Shown piece after piece: positions 41,150 to 50,277 of a stretch of 64,000 nt of DNA. The position numbers and the translations under genes were made by a program. Positions within the stretch are counted from its first letter, which is position 1, and every line of letters starts with the position of its first letter. The stretch comes from an uncultured Acidimicrobiales bacterium (GTDB lineage: Bacteria > Actinomycetota > Acidimicrobiia > Acidimicrobiales > SZUA-35). Below the pieces are notes generated by a model. That model ran no database searches, was not told where the DNA came from, and saw only the letters and a list, made by a program, of their open reading frames with translations. Location of the stretch: contig CAKZXA010000001.1 in the NCBI GenBank assembly GCA_937922045.1, forward strand, positions 1 to 64,000, read 5' to 3'.

Positions 41150-42045
41150 CGAAACGGGGCAGCAACCTCGGTTAGGAAGCGCTCCGCCATCTCGTCCTTC
41201 GCCGCCCCATCTCCAAGGTTGAAGTCGGGCACGATGACCTCGTCGACGCCCATCTCAGCGAAGGACGCCAGTTGGGCTTGGAGCTCCGAGGCCGTGCCGA
41301 TCAACGATGGTCGACCAGGATGGTTGGCTCGAATCTCGGCCGAACGGGCTGCATCGTCACAGAGGAAAAGAAGGGCGACAGCGGAACGCTGAATCGAACG
41401 AGGGTCTCGCCCGAGCGTTTCACAGTGACGGTCGAGCACCCCGATCTTGTGGGCCATGATCTGGGGGTCGGCCCAGACATTCCATTCCTCGGCGTACTGG
41501 GCCACCATGCGAAGGGTCTTCTTCTCCCCTCCCCCACCGAGCAAAATCGGCAGCGATCCCTTGGGCTTCGGTGCCAGCGGAGCGTCGGTGAGCCGGTAGT
41601 ACTTGCCATCGAAGGAGGTCGACGATTCGCTCCTCAGCGAGCGGATGATCTGTAGGGCTTCTTCAAGTCGCTCAAACCGCTCGGTAAACGTTCCAAACCG
41701 TAGGCCATAGGCCAGGTGTTCGTTTTCTTGCCACCCCGAACCGATGCCGAGCACTACTCGACCCCCCGAGATGTGATCGGTGGCAACCGCCTGTTTGGCC
41801 AGCACTGTCGGATGGCGGTAGGTATTGCCACACACCAGCGGGCCGAGACGAACCCGTTGGGTCAAGACCGCCAGCCCCGAGAGAATCGACCAGACCTCGT
41901 GAATCGGTCCTTGGACGTCCTCGGTAAAGGGCATGAAGTGGTCGGCGAACCAGAGGCCATCCCAGCCCATATCTTCACTGACGACGGCGCTACGCGCAAT
42001 CTCGGGCCATGAGTGCTTGTTCCCAATCCAGAAGCTGAACCGCAT
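41146..42045 (-). CDS. LLM-class F420-dependent oxidoreductase
   Basis: A 299-residue luciferase-like monooxygenase fold protein. SEDMGWDGLWFADHF near residue 23-37, LTQRVRLGPLVCGNTYRHP, KQAVATDHISGGRVVLGIGSGW and PILLGGGGEKKTLRM are typical of the F420-dependent branch common in actinobacteria and acidimicrobia. Substrate unknown. Start ATG 42045 has TAGGGT 6 nt upstream, so probably leaderless. It converges with the lipoprotein gene over a shared TTAA. Confidence 0.85.
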   Translation of the reverse strand: MRFSFWIGNKHSWPEIARSAVVSEDMGWDGLWFADHFMPFTEDVQGPIHEVWSILSGLAVLTQRVRLGPLVCGNTYRHPTVLAKQAVATDHISGGRVVLGIGSGWQENEHLAYGLRFGTFTERFERLEEALQIIRSLRSESSTSFDGKYYRLTDAPLAPKPKGSLPILLGGGGEKKTLRMVAQYAEEWNVWADPQIMAHKIGVLDRHCETLGRDPRSIQRSAVALLFLCDDAARSAEIRANHPGRPSLIGTASELQAQLASFAEMGVDEVIVPDFNLGDGAAKDEMAERFLTEVAAPFR

Positions 42046-42051
42046 ACGGGG

Positions 42052-42057
42052 ACCCTA
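42052..42057 (-). promoter_or_regulatory. -10 element for a leaderless LLM gene
   Basis: TAGGGT on the minus strand, 6 nt before ATG 42045. Confidence 0.5.
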
Positions 42058-42180
42058 GTTCGAATCTTCGGTGCTCGCAGGTCGAAGCTGCAACAAGCGA
42101 TTCCCGCCTCACTGTGGTCGCCTAATTGAGCGGCCGTTTGCGAAAAACGTGGGCAGAGAGCACGCTTTGCCTATAGAACT

Positions 42181-43209
42181 ATGGTTATGAGCACGAGCCA
42201 GGATCCCTTCACCGCACCGTTTGGAACGCTCTTCGGTGAACGCATGACCGTCGCCCATCTCAACGAGGGTGTGTACACCTATTCCGGTGAAGCGAGCCCG
42301 GTAGAGAATTTCTCCCTCCATCCGGCAACCCACGCACTGCACTACGGCAGCACATGTTTCGAAGGGCTCAAGGCTCATCGCCAGGTCGATGGCTCGTTGG
42401 CCATCTTCCGTCTCAACGATCACGCCAACCGGATGGTGCAAAGCGTTGGGAAGCTCCACATGACCCCACCCGACGCCGAGATGATCTCTACCATGATCAT
42501 CGACGCGGTAGAAGCTAACGCTTCGCATACACCCGATCCGCCAGGATCGCTGTACCTTCGCCCAACCCTGATCGGCACCCTGCAAAACATTGGCGCTGCC
42601 GCCTCGCCAAGCACCTCGGCCATCCTCTACGTGCTCACCTCACCAGTTGGCGATTACTTTGCTGGCGGCGTGCGCCCTCTCACAATCTTCATAGAGACAA
42701 CGACACCACGCACCACACCCCAGTTCGGCATGGTTAAGAGTGGCGCTAACTACGTGATGGCGCTCGGCCCGACGCTGGACGCCAAACGCGATCACGCCGC
42801 CGATCAGGTGCTCTTCGCCACGGGCGGCGACATCACCGAAACCGGGGCCTCAAATTTCTTTCTGGTCGACGACGACCGGATCATCACTCGCAACCTCGAC
42901 GAATCCTTCCTTCATGGGGTAACCCGAGCATCGATCATCACGCTGGCCACCGATCTGGGCTACGAGATTGAAGAGCGGTCCGTTCCGGTCGACGAACTGG
43001 TGGCCTGGGCCGAACACGGAGAAGCCTTTCTCTCCGGCACGGCCGCCGTTGTCGCCCCCGTCGGTCGCATCAAACTCGACGGTCACGACATCACCGTCGG
43101 CGATGGTCAACCGGGTGCGAACACCCTGCGACTACGCGAGGCCCTGACCGCCATCCAGGTCGGCAAAAACCCTGACCCGCATGGCTGGCTTACGGCTGTT
43201 AGCAGCTGA
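42181..43209 (+). CDS. ilvE: Branched-chain amino acid aminotransferase
   Basis: A 342-residue fold-type IV PLP aminotransferase that makes valine, leucine and isoleucine from their keto acids. The Schiff-base lysine is Lys186 (GMVKSGANY). ALHYGSTCFEGLKAHR, LYLRPTLIG, ITETGASNFFLV and FLSGTAAVVAPVG are family motifs. Start may be ATG 42181 or ATG 42187; a TATAGA -10-like element at 42172-42177 stands just upstream and no Shine-Dalgarno is seen. It is convergent with cinA, 7 bp away. No other branched-chain gene is nearby. Confidence 0.92.
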   Translation: MVMSTSQDPFTAPFGTLFGERMTVAHLNEGVYTYSGEASPVENFSLHPATHALHYGSTCFEGLKAHRQVDGSLAIFRLNDHANRMVQSVGKLHMTPPDAEMISTMIIDAVEANASHTPDPPGSLYLRPTLIGTLQNIGAAASPSTSAILYVLTSPVGDYFAGGVRPLTIFIETTTPRTTPQFGMVKSGANYVMALGPTLDAKRDHAADQVLFATGGDITETGASNFFLVDDDRIITRNLDESFLHGVTRASIITLATDLGYEIEERSVPVDELVAWAEHGEAFLSGTAAVVAPVGRIKLDGHDITVGDGQPGANTLRLREALTAIQVGKNPDPHGWLTAVSS

Positions 43210-43216
43210 CCGAGCT

Positions 43217-44467
43217 TTACGCCGCGCCGGCCAGCATCCGTCGTAGCCGGTCGAGCAAGGTAATGGTGGAGAACTGGCGAATCCGTTCCCGATCGCCGGG
43301 CAGGCGAATCGTCCAGGTCTTGGCGCCGTCGGGGGTAACCACTGCAAGACAGGTTGTACCAACCGGCTTACCCTCAGCCTCGGCCGGGCCGGCGACACCG
43401 GTCGTTGCCAGCCCCACATCAGCATTGAGGAGCTTGCGCACGCCTTCGGCCATGGCCAAGGCTGCCTCCTCTGTCACCACCGAACCCTCGGGAACCCCGA
43501 GCAGGGATGTCTTTACTTCGGTGTTGTAGGCCACCACCGCGCCGCGCATCACGGCACTGGCTCCAGGAACAGCACAGATGCGACCGGCCACGTAGCCGCC
43601 GGTGAGCGACTCGGCCACCGCGATGCTGAAAGAACGATCGACGAGGGCCTTTACCACGACCGCTTCCATATTTTGGTCGTCGAGACCAAAGACGATGTCG
43701 CCGATGATGGCCCGCACCGTCGCCTCCTCGGCGTCGAGAATCTCAAGCGCCTCAGGCTCGGAGACAGCCTTGGCCGTGATCCGTACCTTCAGGCCTTCCA
43801 CGCCGCTAGCCAGGAAGGCCAACGTCGGATTGCCGAGACCATCGAGCGCTGTGATCCGATCGGCCAGCAGCTCAGCGAGCGCAGATTCCGAGGCTCCCCA
43901 CGTGCGCAATACCCGCGAGCGGATCACCGATGGCTGACCGGAACGAGCTACCAAATCGCTCAAGACCGTGCCGAGCACCATCTCGTGCATCTCGTAAGGC
44001 ACACCGGGAACGGCGTAGATCACCTTGTCTTCACCGTCGAACGTTATCGGGCAGACAAGCCCAGGGGCAGTGCCGGGTTGCTGGGCTATCGGACGTGCTC
44101 CCTCCGGCACCATGGCCTGGGATAGATTGTTCGACGGCATCTCGCGGCCTCGAGAGGTGAACATCTCTTCGATACGGGCGGCGATGGCCGGATCGAGCAC
44201 CAGCTCAGCTCCCATGAGTTCAGCGATCACCTGCCGAGTGATGTCATCCTGAGTCGGGCCGAGGCCACCACAGCAGATGACGGCATCGCTGCGACGTAGT
44301 GCCAGTTCAAGCGTCGCTCGGATACGGGCTGGATTGTCACCAACTTTGGTTTGAAAGTGGGAGTTCAGACCGGCGGCCGCAAGCTGCTCACCGATCCACG
44401 ACGAGTTTGTATCGACAATCTGGCCGAGCAAAAGCTCCGTGCCGATGGCAACGACTTCGACGTTCAC
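43217..44467 (-). CDS. cinA: Competence/damage-inducible protein CinA
   Basis: A 416-residue CinA: an N-terminal molybdopterin-binding-like domain (1-170; GTELLLGQIVDTNSSW, ICCGGLGPTQDDITRQ, VYAVPGVPYEMHEM) linked to a C-terminal nicotinamide-nucleotide amidase domain (about 255-412; AVAESLTGGYVAGRICAVPGAS, TTGVAGPAEAEGKPVGT). The family recycles NMN and, in some, ADP-ribose. Neighbouring pgsA and recA on this strand is the usual actinobacterial order. Start GTG 44467 follows GGGGAGG. Confidence 0.93.
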   Translation of the reverse strand: MNVEVVAIGTELLLGQIVDTNSSWIGEQLAAAGLNSHFQTKVGDNPARIRATLELALRRSDAVICCGGLGPTQDDITRQVIAELMGAELVLDPAIAARIEEMFTSRGREMPSNNLSQAMVPEGARPIAQQPGTAPGLVCPITFDGEDKVIYAVPGVPYEMHEMVLGTVLSDLVARSGQPSVIRSRVLRTWGASESALAELLADRITALDGLGNPTLAFLASGVEGLKVRITAKAVSEPEALEILDAEEATVRAIIGDIVFGLDDQNMEAVVVKALVDRSFSIAVAESLTGGYVAGRICAVPGASAVMRGAVVAYNTEVKTSLLGVPEGSVVTEEAALAMAEGVRKLLNADVGLATTGVAGPAEAEGKPVGTTCLAVVTPDGAKTWTIRLPGDRERIRQFSTITLLDRLRRMLAGAA

Positions 44468-44506
44468 AACGTCCTCCCCTTCACCTCCTTGCGGGAGGTT
44501 GGTCGA

Positions 44507-46585
44507 CTATTCGGCCTGAATTGTAGTGAGCGCCGGCAGCACTATCTGTTCCAGGTTCGCATCGAGCTCCGACGGAGCAGAAACCAGGATCACATAGATC
44601 TGAACGCCGTCACCGGCCAAGGTTTCAAACCACTCGACAGCTGTTGCGTCGGACCGGCCGACCCGGCGCTGCCACGCTCGATCGAGCTGGCTGGCGCTCA
44701 AGGTCGAGCCTGCGGTCCCATCGAAGGCAGTCGGTTCGGTGAGATCGACCTGCCACGTATCTTCGATGAACCCTGCGAGACCCGCTCCCAACTCCGGACC
44801 ACCGGCAAGCTGATACAACTGGGTGGGATCGAGGAACGACTGGCGACGGTACTGATCTCCATCGAGTGCGCCAGTCGTCCAGTCCGTAGGGCGAACCGTT
44901 GAGATCGTAAGACCGAGCTCGGCAACGTCGAAGCTAAAGGACTCCAGTTCAACACCATCAGGGTCGGCGGCGAGGAACCTGACCTCTTCATCGTCGAGAC
45001 ACGACGAGTCGGGCATAGCGCTCGGATCGTCGAAGAAGGCAGACACGATACCGATTCCGCACTCACCACCGGAGACACCGTGTGACTGATGGGGACCGAC
45101 GACAAGATAGCTGTTGGTGAGCGACGCAGCGGCCGATTCGGCCCAGCTGATGGGTGTAACGGGATCGAAGTAGCCCGCCATCAGCAGGGTGGGCAGATCG
45201 CTGGCAACCGGCTGATTCGATGAGGCTGGTGCCTGCCCGTTCTCGAAAGCATCGCAGGTTAGAAAGGCCTTGGTACCTGTATTCGATGCGAGCTGGAAGG
45301 TGTCTCGCAACCCGAATGGATCGGGAGGATCGGTTACCTCCGCCGGGTCGGCGAACGAGATCTCTTCATTGCAGGCAATAGCGAAAAACATGCCATCGGT
45401 GAAGAAGCGTTCCGTACTCCGGATCTGGCCAGCGAACGTCTCGACGACCTCGGTGCGGCCAGCCTCAAGGTCGGTGGCCAGCTCGGGCAGATCCGAGAAC
45501 CAACTCGGCGAATAGAGCGACTGGGTGACCATAGCGACGAGGGTGTCGCCGGTGAGGTATATCTCGTCACTGTCGCCAGCGATCCAGTCTCGCGCTTCGA
45601 TACGTTTTGGCGACTCCTGGAGTTCTCCGGCCAGGCTCGCGAGACGCTCCCCCAGATCGCCTTCGGCCGCACACTCAGGCTCGGCGGCACATGCTGCTAC
45701 CACGTTCTCGAATGATTCGGTGAAGGTCAGCGGATTCTCAGCCACCGAGTCGACCTCGGGGGGATAGACCGAGTCGAGCACGGCGCTGCGCACACCGTCG
45801 GGATGTTGACGCATGACTTCGAGGCCAAGCTTCGTCCCGTACGAGATGCCGAACAAATTCCACTGCTCATAACCAAGGGCTTTGCGGATGGCGTCTACAT
45901 CATGAGCGTTGTTGATGCTGTTGAAATCTTGCAGGTCGATGCCATCGCTGAGCAATCGCGATCGACAGCTTGTCAGGGCCTCGACGAACTGCTTGTCGGC
46001 CACGTCGTCATCAACGAACGGCGTGTCCTCAAGATCACGAGAAAGGGCTTCAACTTCCGAACAGTCCAGCCTGGGGACTGACAAGCCGGCACCACGTTGA
46101 TCAAAGACAATAACGTCGCTGCGCTCCAGCAGCGGAACCACGAGATCCTCCGCCGAGAACTGCAACGTTTCCAGAGCGTGCCCACCGGGGCCACCCTCGA
46201 GGTACACGACAGGGTCGAGCTCGGGGGTTTCCGACGTCGACTCGAACAGAGCAACGGCCAGCTCTACCTCGCCATCACCTGTTGTCCAGTCCATCGGAAC
46301 GCGAACAACGCCACATACCGGAAGAGGATCGACCGGTAGATCGGCGGCGCACTCGGCCGGTTCAAACTCGGTCTCGATATCAACGGCCGGCGCCAGCTGG
46401 CTCTCATCCGAGGACGAGTTACCGGCCTCGGAAGCATCGGTGTTGTCCTCATCAGCAGGCGCCGGATCTGCGTCGCCTCGGTCTGTTTCAGCACCGGATT
46501 CAGCGTCACCTGAGCAGGCGCTGACGGCCAGAACGAGAACGATCATCAGACCAAGGAAGCGGGCCCGCGAGCGGTTGTGGTTCAT
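44507..46585 (-). CDS. Lipid-anchored alpha/beta hydrolase, TAP-like peptidase
   Basis: A 692-residue exported enzyme. The lipobox LAVSAC gives Cys24 as lipid anchor; residues 25-75 are an acidic linker. An alpha/beta-hydrolase domain follows with YLEGGPGGHA (oxyanion loop), the nucleophile Ser248 in LFGISYGTKLG, and a TAP-like C-terminal part with MAGYFDPVTPISWAE and VVGPHQSHGV (catalytic Asp and His region). It resembles tripeptidyl aminopeptidases and proline iminopeptidases. About 180 extra residues after that domain are unassigned. Start ATG 46585, behind CGGAGG, overlaps the pgsA stop (ATGA), so it is coupled to pgsA and rimO. Confidence 0.85.
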   Translation of the reverse strand: MNHNRSRARFLGLMIVLVLAVSACSGDAESGAETDRGDADPAPADEDNTDASEAGNSSSDESQLAPAVDIETEFEPAECAADLPVDPLPVCGVVRVPMDWTTGDGEVELAVALFESTSETPELDPVVYLEGGPGGHALETLQFSAEDLVVPLLERSDVIVFDQRGAGLSVPRLDCSEVEALSRDLEDTPFVDDDVADKQFVEALTSCRSRLLSDGIDLQDFNSINNAHDVDAIRKALGYEQWNLFGISYGTKLGLEVMRQHPDGVRSAVLDSVYPPEVDSVAENPLTFTESFENVVAACAAEPECAAEGDLGERLASLAGELQESPKRIEARDWIAGDSDEIYLTGDTLVAMVTQSLYSPSWFSDLPELATDLEAGRTEVVETFAGQIRSTERFFTDGMFFAIACNEEISFADPAEVTDPPDPFGLRDTFQLASNTGTKAFLTCDAFENGQAPASSNQPVASDLPTLLMAGYFDPVTPISWAESAAASLTNSYLVVGPHQSHGVSGGECGIGIVSAFFDDPSAMPDSSCLDDEEVRFLAADPDGVELESFSFDVAELGLTISTVRPTDWTTGALDGDQYRRQSFLDPTQLYQLAGGPELGAGLAGFIEDTWQVDLTEPTAFDGTAGSTLSASQLDRAWQRRVGRSDATAVEWFETLAGDGVQIYVILVSAPSELDANLEQIVLPALTTIQAE

Positions 46586-47199
46586 CGCTCGCCTCCGGAG
46601 CGGAGCGATGCTTGCCCATCGATTGCGTACTGAAAAGCGGTGACCAGGGTGATACCAACAGCAAGCCATAACAGGCCATCGGCAATCCAGTGGTTGTTCT
46701 CCAGTGGTGGGAACATGGCGGCGGCGACGGCAAGGCCTTGCACAAACGTCTTGTATTTGGCCAACTTCCGCGAGGGAATCGCCAGACCACGTCGGGCCCA
46801 ATAACTGCGGTACACGGTGAGACCAACCTCTCGGACAGCAATGATCGTTACGGGAAGCCAACCGAAACGCCCGATAGAAACCAGCACATAGCCGACGAGC
46901 AGGATGACCAGCTTGTCAGCCAACGGGTCGAGAAAGGCGCCAAGTCGGGTGGGTTTGGCCCGACGGGCAAAGCGTCCGTCGAGGAAATCGGTGGCGCCGA
47001 GGAACCAGCCAAACCAGAAACTCAACCACCAGGGGTTGCGGAAGGCAACCATGACGGCCAGCAGGGGTGCACCAACGAAACGGATGATCGTCAATGCATT
47101 GGCGGCCAGAGCCCAAGATTCAGACCCGATGAGGTCCATCCGCTCCGCACTGTCTGCACTGTCCGCGCTGTCCGCACTCTCCGCCGCCCGCCGCTCCAT
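46582..47199 (-). CDS. pgsA: CDP-diacylglycerol-glycerol-3-phosphate phosphatidyltransferase
   Basis: A 205-residue CDP-alcohol phosphatidyltransferase with several membrane helices. The family motif is complete: Asp71-x2-Asp74-Gly75-x2-Ala78-Arg79, Gly87-x3-Asp91-x3-Asp95. It would make phosphatidylglycerol phosphate; position between rimO and cinA fits pgsA. The first 20 residues are a low-complexity SAD repeat made by a 9-bp unit. ATG 47199 overlaps the rimO stop (TGATG), and its own stop overlaps the next gene, so the three are translated in sequence. Confidence 0.9.
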   Translation of the reverse strand: MERRAAESADSADSADSAERMDLIGSESWALAANALTIIRFVGAPLLAVMVAFRNPWWLSFWFGWFLGATDFLDGRFARRAKPTRLGAFLDPLADKLVILLVGYVLVSIGRFGWLPVTIIAVREVGLTVYRSYWARRGLAIPSRKLAKYKTFVQGLAVAAAMFPPLENNHWIADGLLWLAVGITLVTAFQYAIDGQASLRSGGER

Positions 47200-48569
47200 C
47201 AGATCTGCCTGTCGGCGCTGAGCGCTACTTGCTCGGTCGCCGCGACCGCAATCAGGTCTGGACCTTCTGAATCGGTGATGTACACCGTGGCAAAGGTGCC
47301 GGGGGGCAACGCTTCGGGCACCCTGATGATGCCGTCGATCTCGGGCGCCTCGCCGGCTGAGCGAGCAACACCAGGCCGATCGACCAGTACGCGTTTCGTC
47401 GAGCCGATAAGACCGGCTCGCTTTTCTGCGGTGATGCGATCCTGCATCTCCCCTAGTTCAGCGAGACGTTCCGCCATCAGGCCGGCGGGAACCTTGCCAT
47501 CGAGATCGGCACCGTAGGTACCTTCCTCTTCTGAGTAGGCAAAGAAGCCACACCAGTCGAGGCGGGATGAGGCCACAAAGTCGAGCAGTTGATCGTGATC
47601 GGCCTCGGTCTCACCCGGATAGCCAACGATGAAGTTGGACCGAAAGGCCGCCTCGGGTTCACGTCGGCGGATCTCGGAGATGCGCTCGGTGAAGATGTCA
47701 CCGTTTCCCCAGCGACGCATTCTGCGCAGCAGCGGCGGGGACACATGCTGGAGGGAAAGGTCGAAGTAGGCCACGTCGGTAGCGAGGATGGCGTCGATCA
47801 GATCCTCGGAGAGGTCGGACGGATAGAGGTAGAGCAGCCGAACCCAGTCGACCTTGGCCGACACTCGGCCGATCAGGTCGATAATGGGCCATCCGAGAGG
47901 TTCGCTTTCGGCCCTGGCTCGTTCGGTTCTCATCGATTGGTCACGCCCGTAGGCGGCCAGATCTTGAGCCACCAGGACAACCTCGGCTACCTCCAGCGAA
48001 GCAACCTCATCCAGGATCGACTCGGTCGAGCGCGACCGCTGCTTACCTCGGAACGAAGGGATAGCGCAGAAGCCACAGTTGCGGTCGCAGCCTTCGGCTA
48101 CTTTCACATAGGCCCAAGGCGATGCAGAACGAGGGCGGGGCAATTCGAGCAGATCGAAGGCGGGCACCGCGGTTGTAGCCTCGGACGACGCGCCGGCTGG
48201 TCGGGTAGCCCCAAGCGCAACCGGGACACCTTCGACCGGTGCAATGGCAGCCGTTACCGACGCCCCAAACGGCGCAACCAAATCGACCTCGGGCAAGGCC
48301 TCGGCCAACTCTTGGCCGTAACGCTCGGCCATACAGCCGGTGACCACAAGTTTGGCGTCACTCCGCCGGGCTGTGTCGGCAGCGAGGATCGTGCTGATCG
48401 ATTCCTGCCTGGCGGCATCGATAAAGGCGCATGTGTTGATGACAACAAGATCGGCGTCCTCAATCCGGTCGGCCGGTTCATAACCGCCCGCGCCCATCGT
48501 GCCTGTGAGCTTGTCGGAGTCGACCTGGTTCTTCGGACAACCAAGTGTCTCAATCCAATACTGTGCCAT
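47199..48569 (-). CDS. rimO: Ribosomal protein S12 methylthiotransferase RimO
   Basis: A 456-residue radical-SAM methylthiotransferase. N-terminal cluster cysteines are Cys11 (ETLGCPKNQVDS, typical of RimO), Cys47 and Cys79; the radical-SAM motif is Cys161-x3-Cys165-x2-Cys168. SLQHVSPPLLRRMRR and the C-terminal TRAM domain complete it. It modifies an aspartate of ribosomal protein S12. Start ATG 48569 has TACGCT 8 nt upstream, so probably leaderless. It begins the rimO-pgsA-hydrolase unit. Confidence 0.94.
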   Translation of the reverse strand: MAQYWIETLGCPKNQVDSDKLTGTMGAGGYEPADRIEDADLVVINTCAFIDAARQESISTILAADTARRSDAKLVVTGCMAERYGQELAEALPEVDLVAPFGASVTAAIAPVEGVPVALGATRPAGASSEATTAVPAFDLLELPRPRSASPWAYVKVAEGCDRNCGFCAIPSFRGKQRSRSTESILDEVASLEVAEVVLVAQDLAAYGRDQSMRTERARAESEPLGWPIIDLIGRVSAKVDWVRLLYLYPSDLSEDLIDAILATDVAYFDLSLQHVSPPLLRRMRRWGNGDIFTERISEIRRREPEAAFRSNFIVGYPGETEADHDQLLDFVASSRLDWCGFFAYSEEEGTYGADLDGKVPAGLMAERLAELGEMQDRITAEKRAGLIGSTKRVLVDRPGVARSAGEAPEIDGIIRVPEALPPGTFATVYITDSEGPDLIAVAATEQVALSADRQI

Positions 48570-48577
48570 CGGCTCTT

Positions 48578-48583
48578 AGCGTA
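48578..48583 (-). promoter_or_regulatory. -10 element for leaderless rimO
   Basis: TACGCT on the minus strand, 8 nt before ATG 48569. Confidence 0.45.
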
Positions 48584-48597
48584 CCTGTTCCACCTGT

Positions 48598-49182
48598 TCA
48601 GGAGTCCGGCACTTGAGCTGAAGCCGCTCGGGATCGTTCCAACCGAGCCATGACCAGAACAACGCCGCCTAACAGGCTGACAGCCAGACCGATACTCGCA
48701 ACCCAGGCGACCAGGGATCGCCCTTGTGACGGCACCGTGTCGGGGCTGAGGCGTTGAGGCTGGGTCAGATCAGGGTGGTAGGCGAAATGGAAATCGGCTT
48801 CGGTGAAGTCGCCGTCGGCAGAGGTCATGGTGTAGCCGACGATGTAACGCCCGGTGGTGGTCAGCGGCTCCTCGATCTTGTAACGGATGAGATGGCCGTC
48901 GCTCACCACCATCGCGCCAGCAACCTCATCACCGTTTGGATCAACAACGGTAAGAACGACTTCGCTGACCGGTTCGACGAAGACGAGGTCGATAAAGTCG
49001 ATGGTCCCTCCGGCTTGCTGGCCGGGACCGGGTGAAGCCTGCAGCAGATCGGTATGGGCGCTAGCTGGCGTCGACCACAGAACGGAGGCAAGGCTGAGGA
49101 GGCCAGCAAGAAAGCAACCGAGGACGGCTCGCCTTCCAAGCTCTGCGATTTCCGCTGCCTGTCTGCCCTTCATCAACCGCAC
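48598..49182 (-). CDS. CopC-domain copper-binding membrane protein
   Basis: A 194-residue exported protein. A signal peptide (about 1-42, ending TPASA) leaves His43 as the mature N-terminus, the copper ligand of CopC proteins. The CopC beta-barrel runs to about residue 140 with LQASPGPGQ, FVEPVSEVVLTVVDPNG and a GRYIVGYTMTSADGD segment. One membrane helix (about 158-180) anchors the C-terminus. No CopD/YcnJ-like gene adjoins. The start is GTG 49182: TAGGGT lies exactly 7 nt upstream (leaderless); an ATG 9 bp further in is the alternative. Confidence 0.85.
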   Translation of the reverse strand: MRLMKGRQAAEIAELGRRAVLGCFLAGLLSLASVLWSTPASAHTDLLQASPGPGQQAGGTIDFIDLVFVEPVSEVVLTVVDPNGDEVAGAMVVSDGHLIRYKIEEPLTTTGRYIVGYTMTSADGDFTEADFHFAYHPDLTQPQRLSPDTVPSQGRSLVAWVASIGLAVSLLGGVVLVMARLERSRAASAQVPDS

Positions 49183-49189
49183 CGGGAGG

Positions 49190-49195
49190 ACCCTA
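49190..49195 (-). promoter_or_regulatory. -10 element for a leaderless CopC gene
   Basis: TAGGGT on the minus strand, 7 nt before GTG 49182. Confidence 0.5.
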
Positions 49196-49212
49196 GCGGC
49201 TCCAGGCCTACG

Positions 49213-50151
49213 TTACCGATTGAACGGCAGCCGAAGCCCGGGGACTTCCCAACGACACGAAACGAGACGCCCGCTGCCCGAGAGGGTCACGAAGGCGGTG
49301 GTCATGTCGGCGCCACCAAAACAAATGTTTGTGGTCAGGGGGTCGTCGAACGGAACGTGACGGTACGCGCCCTCCGGCGTCACGCTCGTGATGCCACCCT
49401 TGCGAATGGTGGCTACACAGATGTTGCCGAGCGAGTCGACGGCCAACGAGTCAAAGAGAGGGCCGCCTTCGGGGTCGGCGAGCACCGACCCGCGATGCTC
49501 AGGCCCAAAATAGCCCGCAATCTCGCCAGGGCCGGACAGTGGCCATTGGTAAAGCCGACCCTGATGGGTTTCGGCGACGTAGAGCATGTCTTCATCAGGT
49601 GAAAGACCCACGCCGTTCGGTGCATCCAAGGGGAACACGACTTCGCGGATCTCGGATCCGTCACTCTTGGCGTAGTACAGGCCTCCCCGATCCCGCTGAC
49701 GGGGTCGAGTTTTGCCGTGATCGGTGAACCAGAAACCACCGGAGGAATCGAAGACGAGATCGTTTGGACCCCGCAACATGATGCCGTCGACCTCGTCGTA
49801 AAGAATCTCGACCTCTCCGGTTACCATGTCGACCCGCTGAATCTTGCCACCGGCGTAATTGGGCGCCTGGTTACCCGGCATGGTCAGCCCATTGACCTCG
49901 TGCCAAACGAATCCGCCGTTGTTGCAGATGTACATTTTGCCATCGGGGCCAACGGCAGCCCCGTTTGGGCCACCTCCGAGCTCAGCGACGACGTCGACAT
50001 CGCCCTCGGGCGAGACACGCGTCAAGGTCCCCCGCTGTATCTCCACCAGCACCACGGATCCGTCGGATAGCCACACCGGCCCCTCAGGAAACTGAAGGCC
50101 ACCGGCGAGAAGCGTCGTCTCAAGAGGCGTTCCCGGGTTGAGAAGAGTCAA
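49213..50151 (-). CDS. SMP-30/gluconolactonase family protein
   Basis: A 312-residue six-bladed beta-propeller of the SMP-30/gluconolactonase/LRE type. The metal-binding Glu23 lies in FPEGPVWL; DAPNGVGLSPDEDMLYVAET gives the conserved Asn, and PLFDSLAVDSLGN the conserved Asp. PNDLVFDSSGGFWFTDHG is another blade. It probably opens a sugar lactone or similar ester; substrate unknown. Start is TTG 50151 with GGAG about 10 nt upstream. The CopC gene is 31 bp downstream of its stop on the same strand. Confidence 0.83.
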   Translation of the reverse strand: MTLLNPGTPLETTLLAGGLQFPEGPVWLSDGSVVLVEIQRGTLTRVSPEGDVDVVAELGGGPNGAAVGPDGKMYICNNGGFVWHEVNGLTMPGNQAPNYAGGKIQRVDMVTGEVEILYDEVDGIMLRGPNDLVFDSSGGFWFTDHGKTRPRQRDRGGLYYAKSDGSEIREVVFPLDAPNGVGLSPDEDMLYVAETHQGRLYQWPLSGPGEIAGYFGPEHRGSVLADPEGGPLFDSLAVDSLGNICVATIRKGGITSVTPEGAYRHVPFDDPLTTNICFGGADMTTAFVTLSGSGRLVSCRWEVPGLRLPFNR

Positions 50152-50277
50152 CGTTCTACTGCTCCTGGCTCGTTCGCGTGGTCTCGTCCGCCTGCAGACC
50201 CTCTACTGCTCAAGATACTAGGCTCGGGGCGGTTCGACCCAGACGAAAGCCGGACATCAGTGAATGCCTGGTCTGAG